From Flavihumibacter profundi (GTDB lineage: Bacteria > Bacteroidota > Bacteroidia > Chitinophagales > Chitinophagaceae), in the NCBI RefSeq assembly GCF_020076305.1, contig NZ_JAIQXE010000001.1:2046001-2110000 (forward strand): 64,000 bases of DNA, given 5' to 3'. This document shows positions 17,672 to 25,655 of the stretch, one piece after another. The notes beneath the pieces were generated by a model. That model was given only the letters and a program-made list of their open reading frames with translations. It searched no databases and had not been told where the DNA came from. Made by a program: the position numbers and the translations under genes. Position 1 is the stretch's first letter. Each line of letters starts with the position of its first letter.

Positions 17672-18613
17672 TCAGCTTTGCGTACCGCTGTGGCGCACTG
17701 ACAGGGCCATAATCTGCTTCATGGTTTTTTCCATGCCATCAGGGCTGCCGTCAAGGAAGATCACATTCCCTTTACCATATTCCGCAAAATTCTTTACGGC
17801 TTCGGTCCACATGCTAAACAAAATAACATTTGTATCGAGGTTGGCCTGCCGCATCCGGTCCGCGGCTTCGGTCATGCCTTTTGCCACTTCTTCCCGGAAC
17901 AAAGCCACCCCCTGTCCACGTAAACGGGCAGCCTCACGTTCAGCTTCTGCTGCAATTTTAATGGCATTACCTTCAGCCTCGGCACCCTTTGTCTTGGTAA
18001 TCAGCAAAGCCTGGCCTTCGTTCTCTGCCGCCGCTTTCAGGTTATTCGAAGCCACTACCCTGCTCATGGAATCCATGATCACCTGGTCAAACGTAATATC
18101 ATTGATCTGGAGGTCCAGCAAGTGGTAGCCCCATTCTTCCAGTAGCTGGTCTATCTGCTCTTTAACATATTCAACAATTTCTTTACGCAAAGCCAGTATC
18201 TCCGCCTGCCGCTTGGTGGCCACAAAAGACCTGATTGTGCCTTCGATTGTTCGGCTCAGTGCCTGCATCAGGTCACGCTCACTTATAAATTTAAACGCGA
18301 CTTTTTTAATGGTCTCTTCTTCTGAATTCTGCACCGCATACAGCAGCATATTCTTAAAATATACATTAGCCTGGTCGGATGTCACTGCCTGGAATTCCAG
18401 CTCAATGCTCCGGTTCTGTACCGATACCCGTTTTGAAATCTGCTCGATAAAGGGGATAATCAGGTTCAGTCCGGGAGGCAATACCCGCCTGTATTTTCCG
18501 AACATGGTTACCACGCCAACCGATCCCTGGTTGATGGTTTTTAATCCCATTAACACCACCAGCACCAGGATCAGAATCCACCAGTTTGATAGAATAAATT
18601 CCGGCATTTTCAA
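17672..18613 (-). CDS. SPFH domain / band 7 family protein (stomatin-like)
   Basis: A 313-aa protein anchored by an N-terminal membrane segment (WWILILVLVVLMGLKTI). It is followed by the band 7 domain with GSVGVVTMFGKYRRVLPPGLN and NRSIELEFQAVTSDQANVYF. A long Ala/Glu-rich coiled coil (about residues 195-250, KGAEAEGNAIKIAAEAEREA) drives oligomerisation. Bacterial stomatin-like proteins form membrane microdomain scaffolds and often control proteases. The partner NfeD gene is not adjacent. It lies between exbB and pepT on the same strand. Confidence 0.88.
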   Translation of the reverse strand: MKMPEFILSNWWILILVLVVLMGLKTINQGSVGVVTMFGKYRRVLPPGLNLIIPFIEQISKRVSVQNRSIELEFQAVTSDQANVYFKNMLLYAVQNSEEETIKKVAFKFISERDLMQALSRTIEGTIRSFVATKRQAEILALRKEIVEYVKEQIDQLLEEWGYHLLDLQINDITFDQVIMDSMSRVVASNNLKAAAENEGQALLITKTKGAEAEGNAIKIAAEAEREAARLRGQGVALFREEVAKGMTEAADRMRQANLDTNVILFSMWTEAVKNFAEYGKGNVIFLDGSPDGMEKTMKQIMALSVRHSGTQS

Positions 18614-18645
18614 TGATTTAAGTCTACAATATACTCAAGTAATTC

Positions 18646-19893
18646 TTATTCGCCTTTTTCCCAGAGCTGCACCAGTTCTACCAGTGTATTCACACTCCGC
18701 TGCATGTCCTGCACACTTACAAATTCATGCTTACTGTGCAGGGCCATTTCACCGGTAAATAAATTCGGGCAGGGCAACCCCATAAAAGACAATCTTGCAC
18801 CGTCTGTTCCACCCCTGATAGGCAGCTTCCTAACGGTACCGCCTGCACGACTTATCGCTTCTTCAGCGTATGCCACCAGTTTCGGAAAATGCTGCACCAC
18901 TTCTTTCATGTTGCGGTATTGTTCCTTCACTTCCCAGGAAAAAGATGAGCCGGGGAATTTTTTCACTATTTCATCCCCCAGGTGCTGCAACATATATTCA
19001 TATTCACCCAATTTAATGGTGTCAAAATCGCGGATGATAAATTGAAGGGTCGCTTTTTCAGCGCTTCCCTGCAAATTCACCGGATGCACAAACCCTTCCC
19101 GGCCTTCAGTAAATTCCGGCGCCAGTTTTTCTTTGGGCAGTGATTCTAAAAATGCTGCGGCAATTTTTATTGCATTCACCATTTTACCCTTGGCAGCCCC
19201 GGGATGGGCCGCGACCCCGTGAAAATGAAGGGTCATACCATCCGCTGAAAAGTTCTCCTCCTCCAGGCTGCCTGCTTCACCAGCATCCAGGGTATAGCCA
19301 ATATCGGCACCAAGCTTTTTCATATCGAGCTTGTTTACGCCACGGCCCACCTCTTCATCCGGCGTAAAGAGGATCCTTATTTTACCATGCTTCAGTTCAG
19401 GGTGGGTTACCAGGAAATTTGCCAGGTCCATAATCACTGCCACGCCGGCTTTGTCATCGGCCCCCAGCAATGTTGTGCCCGAAGCCGTAACAATATCTTC
19501 ACCAATCTTCTCTTTCAGGTAGGGGTGGTCGGCCATAGTGATCACCTGCGAAGGATCATCCGGTAAGACAATATCGCCACCGTCATAATTGCGATGGATT
19601 AAAGGCTTTACACCTGTACCGCTTACATCCGGTGAAGTATCCATATGGGAACAAAAGCAGATGGTGGGAATTTCCTTTTCACTGTTGGCAGGAATTGTCG
19701 CATATACATACCCGAATTGATCCATTTCTGCGTCTGCAAGCCCGATGGCTTTTAATTCTTCCACCAGCATCAGGCCCAGGTCTTTCTGCTTTTCAGTAGA
19801 CGGGAAGCTGTCGGAAAAGAAATCACTTTGTGTATCCACCTGCACATACCGTAAAAAGCGATCCTCCACAGTATATTGATACGTATTGATCAT
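18646..19893 (-). CDS. pepT: Tripeptidase T (peptidase M20B)
   Basis: A 415-aa cytosolic zinc aminopeptidase that removes the N-terminal residue of tripeptides. The metal and catalytic motifs are CFCSHMDTSPDVSG near residue 84, GADDKAGVAV near 145, and TPDEEVGRG near 180, with the late RGGTDGARLSFMG. The start ATG at 19893 is chosen over a longer open frame because INTYQYTVEDRFLRYV matches the usual PepT N terminus and the length is then normal. The longer frame would run through the divergent CPBP gene. Confidence 0.94.
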   Translation of the reverse strand: MINTYQYTVEDRFLRYVQVDTQSDFFSDSFPSTEKQKDLGLMLVEELKAIGLADAEMDQFGYVYATIPANSEKEIPTICFCSHMDTSPDVSGTGVKPLIHRNYDGGDIVLPDDPSQVITMADHPYLKEKIGEDIVTASGTTLLGADDKAGVAVIMDLANFLVTHPELKHGKIRILFTPDEEVGRGVNKLDMKKLGADIGYTLDAGEAGSLEEENFSADGMTLHFHGVAAHPGAAKGKMVNAIKIAAAFLESLPKEKLAPEFTEGREGFVHPVNLQGSAEKATLQFIIRDFDTIKLGEYEYMLQHLGDEIVKKFPGSSFSWEVKEQYRNMKEVVQHFPKLVAYAEEAISRAGGTVRKLPIRGGTDGARLSFMGLPCPNLFTGEMALHSKHEFVSVQDMQRSVNTLVELVQLWEKGE

Positions 19894-19926
19894 GAATGCA
19901 ATAATTTCGGGCAAATTAATCTTTTG

Positions 19927-20778
19927 ATGGCAAAGGCAAATCTGGCTAAACCGCTTATTCCTTTTGGATGGCTGCGAACAATCCTTTTCCTGCTCGTTTA
20001 CCTGGCTGCCATTGTTGCAACTGGCTTTCTTAAGCTGGACTTCTACACAATGTACACGCTGATCTGTATAATTAGCGTAACACTGGTCCTTGTTTTCAGT
20101 CTGTACATTGACCGGATAAACTGGCGCGACATAGGTATACAATGGTCGGGGTTCCAGCTGCAGGCCGCAACAGGATTCTCCACTGCAATTGCCATCCTCG
20201 GTTCGGGCACCTGCATCCTGGTAGCCATTGACCAGCTTAACTGGATGGATTACCAGTTCAATGGCAGTTCCCTGGTATTATCCTTCGGACTGATGTTGAT
20301 GGTCGCATTTGCAGAAGAAGGGGTTTTTCGGGGCTATGTGCTGAGAAACCTGTTGCAAAGCACTACCCCTGTTCCTGCCCTAATGGTTTCAGCGGCCTTA
20401 TTCGCCATTTTTCATGGCGCAAACCCCAATGCCAGCTGGCTTGCCCTCGTGAATGTATTTATTGCCGGCATACTGTTGGGCATCAATTATATTTTCACCA
20501 AAAACCTGTGGTTCGGTATAGCCCTGCATTTCGCCTGGAATTTCTTCCAGGGCCCGGTTCTGGGGTATGAAGTAAGCGGACTGGACCTGCCTTCAATTCT
20601 CACGCAGAGTATTGGTACGAACACGCTGCTTACCGGTGGGGCATTCGGGTTCGAGGGTTCTTTGATCAATACAATCTTATGTACACTGGCTACAGGCATC
20701 CTGGGCATAATTTATTGGAAACAATACAGGCCCCGGAATAACCAGCCTGTCACAACAAAAACTGCCACCAGCTTTTAA
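19927..20778 (+). CDS. CPBP family intramembrane metalloprotease
   Basis: A 283-aa multi-pass membrane protein of the CAAX-protease / bacteriocin-processing (Abi) family. The active-site motifs are AEEGVFRGYVLRN near residue 137 (EExxxR), AIFHGANPN near 174, and HFAWNFFQGPVLG near 213. About seven to eight hydrophobic segments are visible. The ATG at 19927 is preferred over an upstream ATG at 19876 because the basic AKANLAKPL start leads directly into the first membrane helix. Substrate unknown. Its 3' end overlaps the slyD terminator. Confidence 0.87.
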   Translation: MAKANLAKPLIPFGWLRTILFLLVYLAAIVATGFLKLDFYTMYTLICIISVTLVLVFSLYIDRINWRDIGIQWSGFQLQAATGFSTAIAILGSGTCILVAIDQLNWMDYQFNGSSLVLSFGLMLMVAFAEEGVFRGYVLRNLLQSTTPVPALMVSAALFAIFHGANPNASWLALVNVFIAGILLGINYIFTKNLWFGIALHFAWNFFQGPVLGYEVSGLDLPSILTQSIGTNTLLTGGAFGFEGSLINTILCTLATGILGIIYWKQYRPRNNQPVTTKTATSF

Positions 20779-20792
20779 AGGATGGTGGCAGT
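20756..20792 (-). terminator. Rho-independent terminator of the slyD-like gene
   Basis: A 10-bp perfect stem, ACTGCCACCA / TGGTGGCAGT, with a 12-nt loop. On the minus strand it is followed by a run of five T. It lies partly inside the convergent CPBP gene. Confidence 0.75.
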
Positions 20793-20838
20793 TACTTAGC
20801 CGGACACTAATATACCGGCACAGATTTTACTGACTTTG

Positions 20839-21294
20839 TTAAGGCATAATGATCCTGGACTTAGGCGCTTTGATTTCAACCAGCTCAATATCAAATACCA
20901 GGTCTTCACCCGCAAGCGGATGGTTGGCATCCAATAAAACTGCTTCATCCAATACTTCGGTAATCACTACCGGTACTACTTGTCCCTCACTGTTGTTCAG
21001 GTTCAGGCGCATTCCTACTTCCAATGGCATATCCTCTGGAACCTGGTCACGCGGAAACTCAATTACCATTTCAGGATTCTTAGGACCATAAGCTTCATCT
21101 ACCGCTATATGAACGGTTCTTTTATCGCCAATGACCATTCCTATCACGCCGTTGTCGAAACCAGCGATCACCATACCACTGCCCACTTCGAACTCTAATG
21201 GATCGCGGCCTTCGGAACTGTCAAATGTTGTTCCGTCGGTAAGGCGACCATGGTAATGCACACGAACGGTATCGCCGGATTGTACTTGTTGCAT
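20839..21294 (-). CDS. FKBP-type peptidyl-prolyl isomerase, SlyD-like
   Basis: A 151-aa proline isomerase and chaperone of the SlyD branch. The FKBP half starts VQSGDTVRVHYHGRLTDGT and contains DSSEGRDPLEFEVGSG. The insert-in-flap chaperone domain follows (about residues 65-125, AYGPKNPEMVIEFPRD), and the protein ends with the second FKBP part NHPLAGEDLVFDIELVEI. There is no His-rich metal tail as in enterobacterial SlyD. Probably cytosolic. Monocistronic, closed by its own terminator. Confidence 0.92.
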   Translation of the reverse strand: MQQVQSGDTVRVHYHGRLTDGTTFDSSEGRDPLEFEVGSGMVIAGFDNGVIGMVIGDKRTVHIAVDEAYGPKNPEMVIEFPRDQVPEDMPLEVGMRLNLNNSEGQVVPVVITEVLDEAVLLDANHPLAGEDLVFDIELVEIKAPKSRIIMP

Positions 21295-21336
21295 ATCAAT
21301 TTTTTTTATTGAAAAATCGGGTGGAAAGGTAAGAGT

Positions 21337-21344
21337 TATATTTG
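21337..21344 (+). promoter_or_regulatory. -7 promoter box abutting the namZ start codon
   Basis: TATATTTG is a perfect TAnnTTTG match ending 4 nt before the ATG at 21349. If used, transcription starts within about 1-2 nt of the start codon, giving a leaderless mRNA. No TTTG is present 19 nt upstream. Confidence 0.45.
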
Positions 21345-21348
21345 GACC

Positions 21349-22563
21349 ATGAAACAGATAATCTGCTGGCTGCTGGCCCTGATGCTTTCACAGCCCCTTC
21401 CCGCACAGCGTATACAGCCTGCCGCCGAACGCTTTTCGTCCTACCTGCACCTGCTCAAAGGCAAACGGGTGGCTATTTTCGCCAACCAGACCTCGGTTAT
21501 TTCCGACCGCATCCACCTTGTAGATACGCTTAGTAAACAGGGCATACATATTATAAAAATATTTGCTCCCGAACATGGTTTCCGGGGCACCGCCGATGCC
21601 GGCGAAAAAGTGGACAACTCCATTGATCCGGCAACCGGCATCAGGGTCATTTCCCTGTATGGCAAAAACCGGAAGGCTACCGCTGCTGACCTTGCCGATG
21701 TAGATATTCTCGTATTTGACATCCAGGATGTTGGCTGCCGGTTTTATACGTTTATTTCCTCCCTCGAAGAATTTATGGAGTCTGCAATACAAGCCAGGCT
21801 TCCCCTGGTGATCCTCGACAGGCCTAACCCGAATGGTTTTTATGTTGATGGTCCCGTACTGGAAAAGCCTTTCCGTTCATTCGTGGGCATGCAACCAGTT
21901 CCTGTAGTTTATGGTATGACCATTGGTGAATATGCCAAAATGCTGGCTGGTGAAAAATGGCTGGACAGCAGCCTGCATGGCGCACTCGCTACATTTTCCC
22001 TGACAGTGATTCCCTGTGGCAATTATACACATAAAAGCAAATATGTATTACCGGTAAAACCTTCTCCCAACCTGCCCGATATGTCGGCCATTTACTGGTA
22101 TCCCTCAACCTGTTTTTTTGAAGGAACCGCATTGAGTGAAGGAAGGGGAACCGACCATCCCTTCCAGGTTTTTGGCCATCCCAGCCTGCCAAAAAATTTA
22201 TTTGCCTTTACCCCGGTTTCCCGCGATGGGGCAAAAGACCCGAAACTCAAAAACCAATTGTGTTATGGATGGGATATTTCCAGCGACCCGCAAAAGGCAT
22301 TGGCAGCTATTAATAACCGGTTGCAATTGAAGTACCTGTTGCAGGCCTACCAACTGTTTCCTCAAAAAGACAGTTTTTTCCTGGGAAAACCGGGCGCGCC
22401 GCCTTCAGGGTATTTTTTTAATAAACTGGCCGGAAATGCCAGCCTGATGGACCAGGTGAAGAACGGTGCATCCGAAGCCACCATTCGTGAATCATGGCAG
22501 CCGGCGCTTAACCGGTTCAAAGCCATACGAAAAAAATATTTACTCTATCCTGATTTTGAATAA
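21349..22563 (+). CDS. namZ: Exo-beta-N-acetylmuramidase NamZ (DUF1343)
   Basis: A 404-aa exported protein with signal peptide (IICWLLALMLSQPLPAQ). It belongs to the DUF1343 family, shown to be exo-acting N-acetylmuramidases that release MurNAc from peptidoglycan fragments. Signatures are GKRVAIFANQTSV near residue 38, IFAPEHGFRGTADAGE near 76, DILVFDIQDVGCRFYTF near 120 and LDRPNPNGFYVDGP near 160. The length is normal. It probably acts in the periplasm in cell-wall recycling. Confidence 0.9.
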   Translation: MKQIICWLLALMLSQPLPAQRIQPAAERFSSYLHLLKGKRVAIFANQTSVISDRIHLVDTLSKQGIHIIKIFAPEHGFRGTADAGEKVDNSIDPATGIRVISLYGKNRKATAADLADVDILVFDIQDVGCRFYTFISSLEEFMESAIQARLPLVILDRPNPNGFYVDGPVLEKPFRSFVGMQPVPVVYGMTIGEYAKMLAGEKWLDSSLHGALATFSLTVIPCGNYTHKSKYVLPVKPSPNLPDMSAIYWYPSTCFFEGTALSEGRGTDHPFQVFGHPSLPKNLFAFTPVSRDGAKDPKLKNQLCYGWDISSDPQKALAAINNRLQLKYLLQAYQLFPQKDSFFLGKPGAPPSGYFFNKLAGNASLMDQVKNGASEATIRESWQPALNRFKAIRKKYLLYPDFE

Positions 22564-22585
22564 GCCCGGTTCAGTTAACGCACTG

Positions 22586-22593
22586 TAATTTTG
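22586..22593 (+). promoter_or_regulatory. -7 promoter box abutting the fmt start codon
   Basis: TAATTTTG is a perfect TAnnTTTG match ending 5 nt before the ATG at 22599, so transcripts from it would be leaderless or nearly so. A TTTG at 22555-22558 is too far upstream (27-bp spacer) to be a standard -33 element. Confidence 0.45.
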
Positions 22594-22598
22594 CGAAT

Positions 22599-23552
22599 AT
22601 GGATTATCGTCAGTTAAGAATTGTTTTCATGGGTACACCAGAATTTGCCGTTGCTTCCCTGGATGCACTGGTAAAAGGCGGCTGCAGGATTGTTGGTGTA
22701 ATTACTGCGCCCGATAAGCCGGCAGGGCGGGGTATGCAACTGCAGCAAAGCGCGGTGAAACAATATGCAGTAGCCCATCACCTGAATGTACTACAGCCCG
22801 TTAAACTGAAGGATCCCTTATTTGTAGCGCAATTGAAAGCATTGAAAGCCGACTTGCAGGTGGTGGTGGCTTTTCGCATGCTACCCGAAATTGTCTGGAA
22901 TATGCCACCGCTGGGAACGATCAATGTTCACGGATCGCTCCTGCCCCAATACCGGGGCGCCGCGCCAATCAACTGGGCTATCATTAACGGGGAAACTGAA
23001 ACCGGTGTTACCACTTTCAAGCTTCGCCAGGAAATTGATACAGGCAATATATTAATGCATGCCAAACTGGATATTGGCGAAAATGAAACCGCAGGTTCCC
23101 TTCACGACCGGATGAAATTGCTTGGTGCCGACCTGCTGCTTGAAACGATCAATGAGCTGGCAGCCGGGGAGTTGGAAGAAATCACGCAAAGCATGTTGGA
23201 AGTTGACCCTTTGCTGGTTCGGACCGCACCGAAAATCTTCACCGAAACCTGCAGGATCAACTGGGAAGATCCGATCGACAAAATATATAACCTCATCCGC
23301 GGGCTATCACCTTATCCGGCAGCCTTCACGGAACTCGATGGAAAAAAACTGAAGATTTTTGCAGCAAGTAAAGAATATACTCAACCAGCAGAAACTCCCG
23401 GGGCATATGCAACCGACCATAAATCCTGGTTGAAATTCGCTGGCCCGGATGGTTATCTGTTCGTTACTGATATCCAGCTGGAAGGAAAGAAAAGGATGCC
23501 GGTCACCGATTTCCTGCGTGGCTACCGCTTTCCACAAAATGACTTATCCTGA
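22599..23552 (+). CDS. fmt: Methionyl-tRNA formyltransferase
   Basis: A 317-aa enzyme that formylates initiator Met-tRNA. The formyltransferase domain carries RIVFMGTPEFAVASLDAL at the start, and the catalytic Asn-His region NVHGSLLPQYRGAAPINWA near residue 110. The loop VGVITAPDKPAGRG is typical of Fmt. The C-terminal OB-like domain (IYNLIRGLSPYPAAF) binds tRNA. Its stop codon overlaps the start of the next small gene by 1 nt. The initiator tRNA it serves is encoded at 40.2 kb. Confidence 0.96.
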   Translation: MDYRQLRIVFMGTPEFAVASLDALVKGGCRIVGVITAPDKPAGRGMQLQQSAVKQYAVAHHLNVLQPVKLKDPLFVAQLKALKADLQVVVAFRMLPEIVWNMPPLGTINVHGSLLPQYRGAAPINWAIINGETETGVTTFKLRQEIDTGNILMHAKLDIGENETAGSLHDRMKLLGADLLLETINELAAGELEEITQSMLEVDPLLVRTAPKIFTETCRINWEDPIDKIYNLIRGLSPYPAAFTELDGKKLKIFAASKEYTQPAETPGAYATDHKSWLKFAGPDGYLFVTDIQLEGKKRMPVTDFLRGYRFPQNDLS

Positions 23553-23824
23553 TGATAAGCTATAACACGAAGGACTGGCTTACTGTCCTGTTCCGTTTTC
23601 ACAAAGCAGATACCATCAGGAAACTATTTTCCCTGATACAAAGCTTAATGGGATTTGCCATTTTCATTTATATACTTACGCCGCCCATCGGATATGTATT
23701 CGACCTGGGATGCCTGGTGATTCCGGCAGTGGCATTTGTTTTTTATGTTTTAGCCAGCCTGGAACTGATCGCTGAAATTATACGCATCCATATCACTGAA
23801 ATCCTTATACCCGGTCATGCATAA
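23552..23824 (+). CDS. Mini-bestrophin: internally deleted bestrophin-family remnant
   Basis: A 90-aa membrane protein. The first 30 residues, with SYNTKDWLTVLFRFHKADT, resemble the N terminus of bacterial bestrophins. From about residue 41, PPIGYVFDLGCLVIPAVAF and VFYVLASLELIAE resemble the last membrane helix of the same family, where EEIEDPFG normally follows. Here the tail instead reads IIRIHITEILIPGHA. Roughly 180-200 middle residues of a full-length (about 290-aa) channel seem to be missing, yet the frame stays open. It overlaps fmt by 1 nt and the next gene by 8 nt, so it is still translated in register with its neighbours. Probably a decaying gene or a miniaturised membrane protein; it cannot form a normal bestrophin pore. 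Confidence 0.6.
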   Translation: MISYNTKDWLTVLFRFHKADTIRKLFSLIQSLMGFAIFIYILTPPIGYVFDLGCLVIPAVAFVFYVLASLELIAEIIRIHITEILIPGHA

Positions 23825-25238
23825 GCGAAAACTTGCAACGTTTTACGTATTGCTAATTTTAGTAACTGCTTCCTGTTCAACCTCCAAAAAAACAGTCAGC
23901 GCGCCACTGCCCGCACCTGTCCGTAAAAGCCTTCCCCCACTGCCGGAATCTGTTGTAAACCTTCCGGTCACCATTGCCATACAGCCATTCCTGCTGGAGG
24001 CTGAAAAACTGGCACCAAAAGAGATTACTTCTGCAGGATGGCCAGGTTACCTGAATAGCGGCTGTGATTTTCGCTATAAATACCGTTTTATACGTTCGGG
24101 CTTCAGGTTTTCGTGCAGTAATAACCGCATTACGGTTGCGATGAACGGCAACTACCAGATTGCTGGCAGCAAAACAGTTTGTGTCATGAACCAGGCTATC
24201 TCCCCATGGGTGAACGGAAGTTGTGGTTTCGGTGATGAACCTATGCGAAAAGTTAATATCAGCCTGGTGTCCGACCTGCATTTCACCCCCGATTATCGCT
24301 TGCGAACCAATACCCGGGTCGATAAAATACAGGCCATCGACAAATGCCTGGTTACTTTTTTCAATAACGACGTTACTGCCGAAATCCTCGACAGCATTTC
24401 TGCTTCTATAAATGCATTCGGGAAAAACATCGATGCGGCAATAAGCAATTTGCGGTTCGACAATGTGCTGGAACCAATCGGGGAAAAATCCGGCAGGAAA
24501 ATACCCCTGAGCACATACGGTTACCTCAAACTCAATGCCAGTGAAGTAAACCTGGGTCCCATCAATTTTGCTGGCGGCAACCTCGATTTTATGGCCGGCA
24601 TTTCCTGTTACCCGGAAATCAGTTCAGATAGCAGTAACGAAAATGTTTCGCGGCACCTGCCACCACTTAAAGGAAATATTGCCGGAAATGGCTTTAACCT
24701 TTCGGCTAATGCTATTTATGATTATACGACAATCGACACTTTGCTTACGCGGACATTACGCAACCGGGAGTTCGATGTTAAGGGAGAGAAAATTAAGATC
24801 GAAAATGTAATGGTTCGGGGGCTGGACAATTACAAAGTTGAATTCAGGATCAGTTTTACCGGCACCAAAAAAGGCACACTCTACCTGCAAGGCAGTCCGG
24901 AGCTGGACCTGGCCACACAAACGATTACTGTGCCCGACCTGGAATATGACCTCAATTCTTCCAGTATCACGCTCCAGATAGGAAAAACATTTTTCAACAG
25001 GCAGATTCTGGAACGTTTACGGCAACAGGCGAAAGTAAATGTGTCTGAGTTGTACCAAAAAAACAAAACACGGATTGACAGCCAGTTCAACCGTACTGTT
25101 GCAGATGGTATAACCCTGAAAGGCGGCACCAGCCAATTGCGGTTAAACGGCCTCGTTATCAATAAGGATAATGTGCAGGTACAGGCAAATGTTACAGGTA
25201 ACCTGGCCTTAGCTATCGCCAAACTGCCCGGCAATTAA
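23817..25238 (+). CDS. DUF4403 family lipoprotein
   Basis: A 473-aa exported lipoprotein; the lipobox LVTASC ends the signal peptide at Cys20. The body fits DUF4403: LPPLPESVVNLPVTIAIQ near residue 40, a Cys-containing GWPGYLNSGCDFRYKYRF near 76, and C-terminal IQLQ-like repeats around GGTSQLRLNGLVINKDNVQ. The family is thought to adopt a lipid-binding tubular fold in the envelope, but its role is unestablished. Its stop overlaps the convergent SET gene by 4 nt. Confidence 0.8.
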   Translation: MHKRKLATFYVLLILVTASCSTSKKTVSAPLPAPVRKSLPPLPESVVNLPVTIAIQPFLLEAEKLAPKEITSAGWPGYLNSGCDFRYKYRFIRSGFRFSCSNNRITVAMNGNYQIAGSKTVCVMNQAISPWVNGSCGFGDEPMRKVNISLVSDLHFTPDYRLRTNTRVDKIQAIDKCLVTFFNNDVTAEILDSISASINAFGKNIDAAISNLRFDNVLEPIGEKSGRKIPLSTYGYLKLNASEVNLGPINFAGGNLDFMAGISCYPEISSDSSNENVSRHLPPLKGNIAGNGFNLSANAIYDYTTIDTLLTRTLRNREFDVKGEKIKIENVMVRGLDNYKVEFRISFTGTKKGTLYLQGSPELDLATQTITVPDLEYDLNSSSITLQIGKTFFNRQILERLRQQAKVNVSELYQKNKTRIDSQFNRTVADGITLKGGTSQLRLNGLVINKDNVQVQANVTGNLALAIAKLPGN

Positions 25239-25618
25239 ATTGCATCAAACCAAAGCGGCGTTGCGTCATCCCAGTCGCCGTTGTAATTGATGAACAACTC
25301 TTCCCCTGCGGCAATATCGCGCATGGTTTTAATACGTATCAGCCCGTGTTCAAAATCCATTTCGTATTCGCAATTACTGGCATATGAATGATTATATACA
25401 GGTACATAACCAAGGGCCATACAGCAGGATTGCCGGTCTTCACCCCACTCGAAAATATAATCGTGCAGGGTGGTCTGGTCGAGCAAAGCCCTTTCTCCGG
25501 CGCTCATTACGATAACCGGACTTATTTCTATTACTGTAAAAGCAGCAAGGGCTTCGGTCGTGAAAACACCTCTACCCATCTTATCAGTCGGGGCTACAAG
25601 TAAGCAGGGCAAAATCAT
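25235..25618 (-). CDS. SET domain protein (lysine methyltransferase-like)
   Basis: A 127-aa stand-alone SET domain. Start is set at the ATG at 25618: ILPCLLVAPTDKMGRGVFT matches the usual SET N terminus, whereas the same frame upstream runs antisense through mgtE. The SAM/active-site motifs YNHSYASNCEY (NHS) near residue 83 and GEELFINYNGDWD near 110 are present; the Tyr of INYN is the catalytic candidate. Bacterial single-domain SET proteins of this size are common in Bacteroidota, with unknown protein substrates. Confidence 0.85.
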   Translation of the reverse strand: MILPCLLVAPTDKMGRGVFTTEALAAFTVIEISPVIVMSAGERALLDQTTLHDYIFEWGEDRQSCCMALGYVPVYNHSYASNCEYEMDFEHGLIRIKTMRDIAAGEELFINYNGDWDDATPLWFDAI

Positions 25619-25643
25619 TGCACAATATAAAGACCTAAGTTGG

Positions 25644-25651
25644 TAATTTTG
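25644..25651 (+). promoter_or_regulatory. -7 promoter box abutting the mgtE start codon
   Basis: TAATTTTG, a perfect TAnnTTTG match, ends 4 nt before the ATG at 25656. Transcription would start at or next to the start codon. A TTG at 25618-25620 lies 23 bp upstream, slightly beyond the usual spacing. Confidence 0.45.
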
Positions 25652-25655
25652 GCCA

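Noticed and set aside
19894-20142. Extension of the pepT frame upstream of 19893
   Set aside because: It overlaps the divergent CPBP gene and gives Cys/Lys-rich residues not found in PepT; the protein is full-length from 19893.
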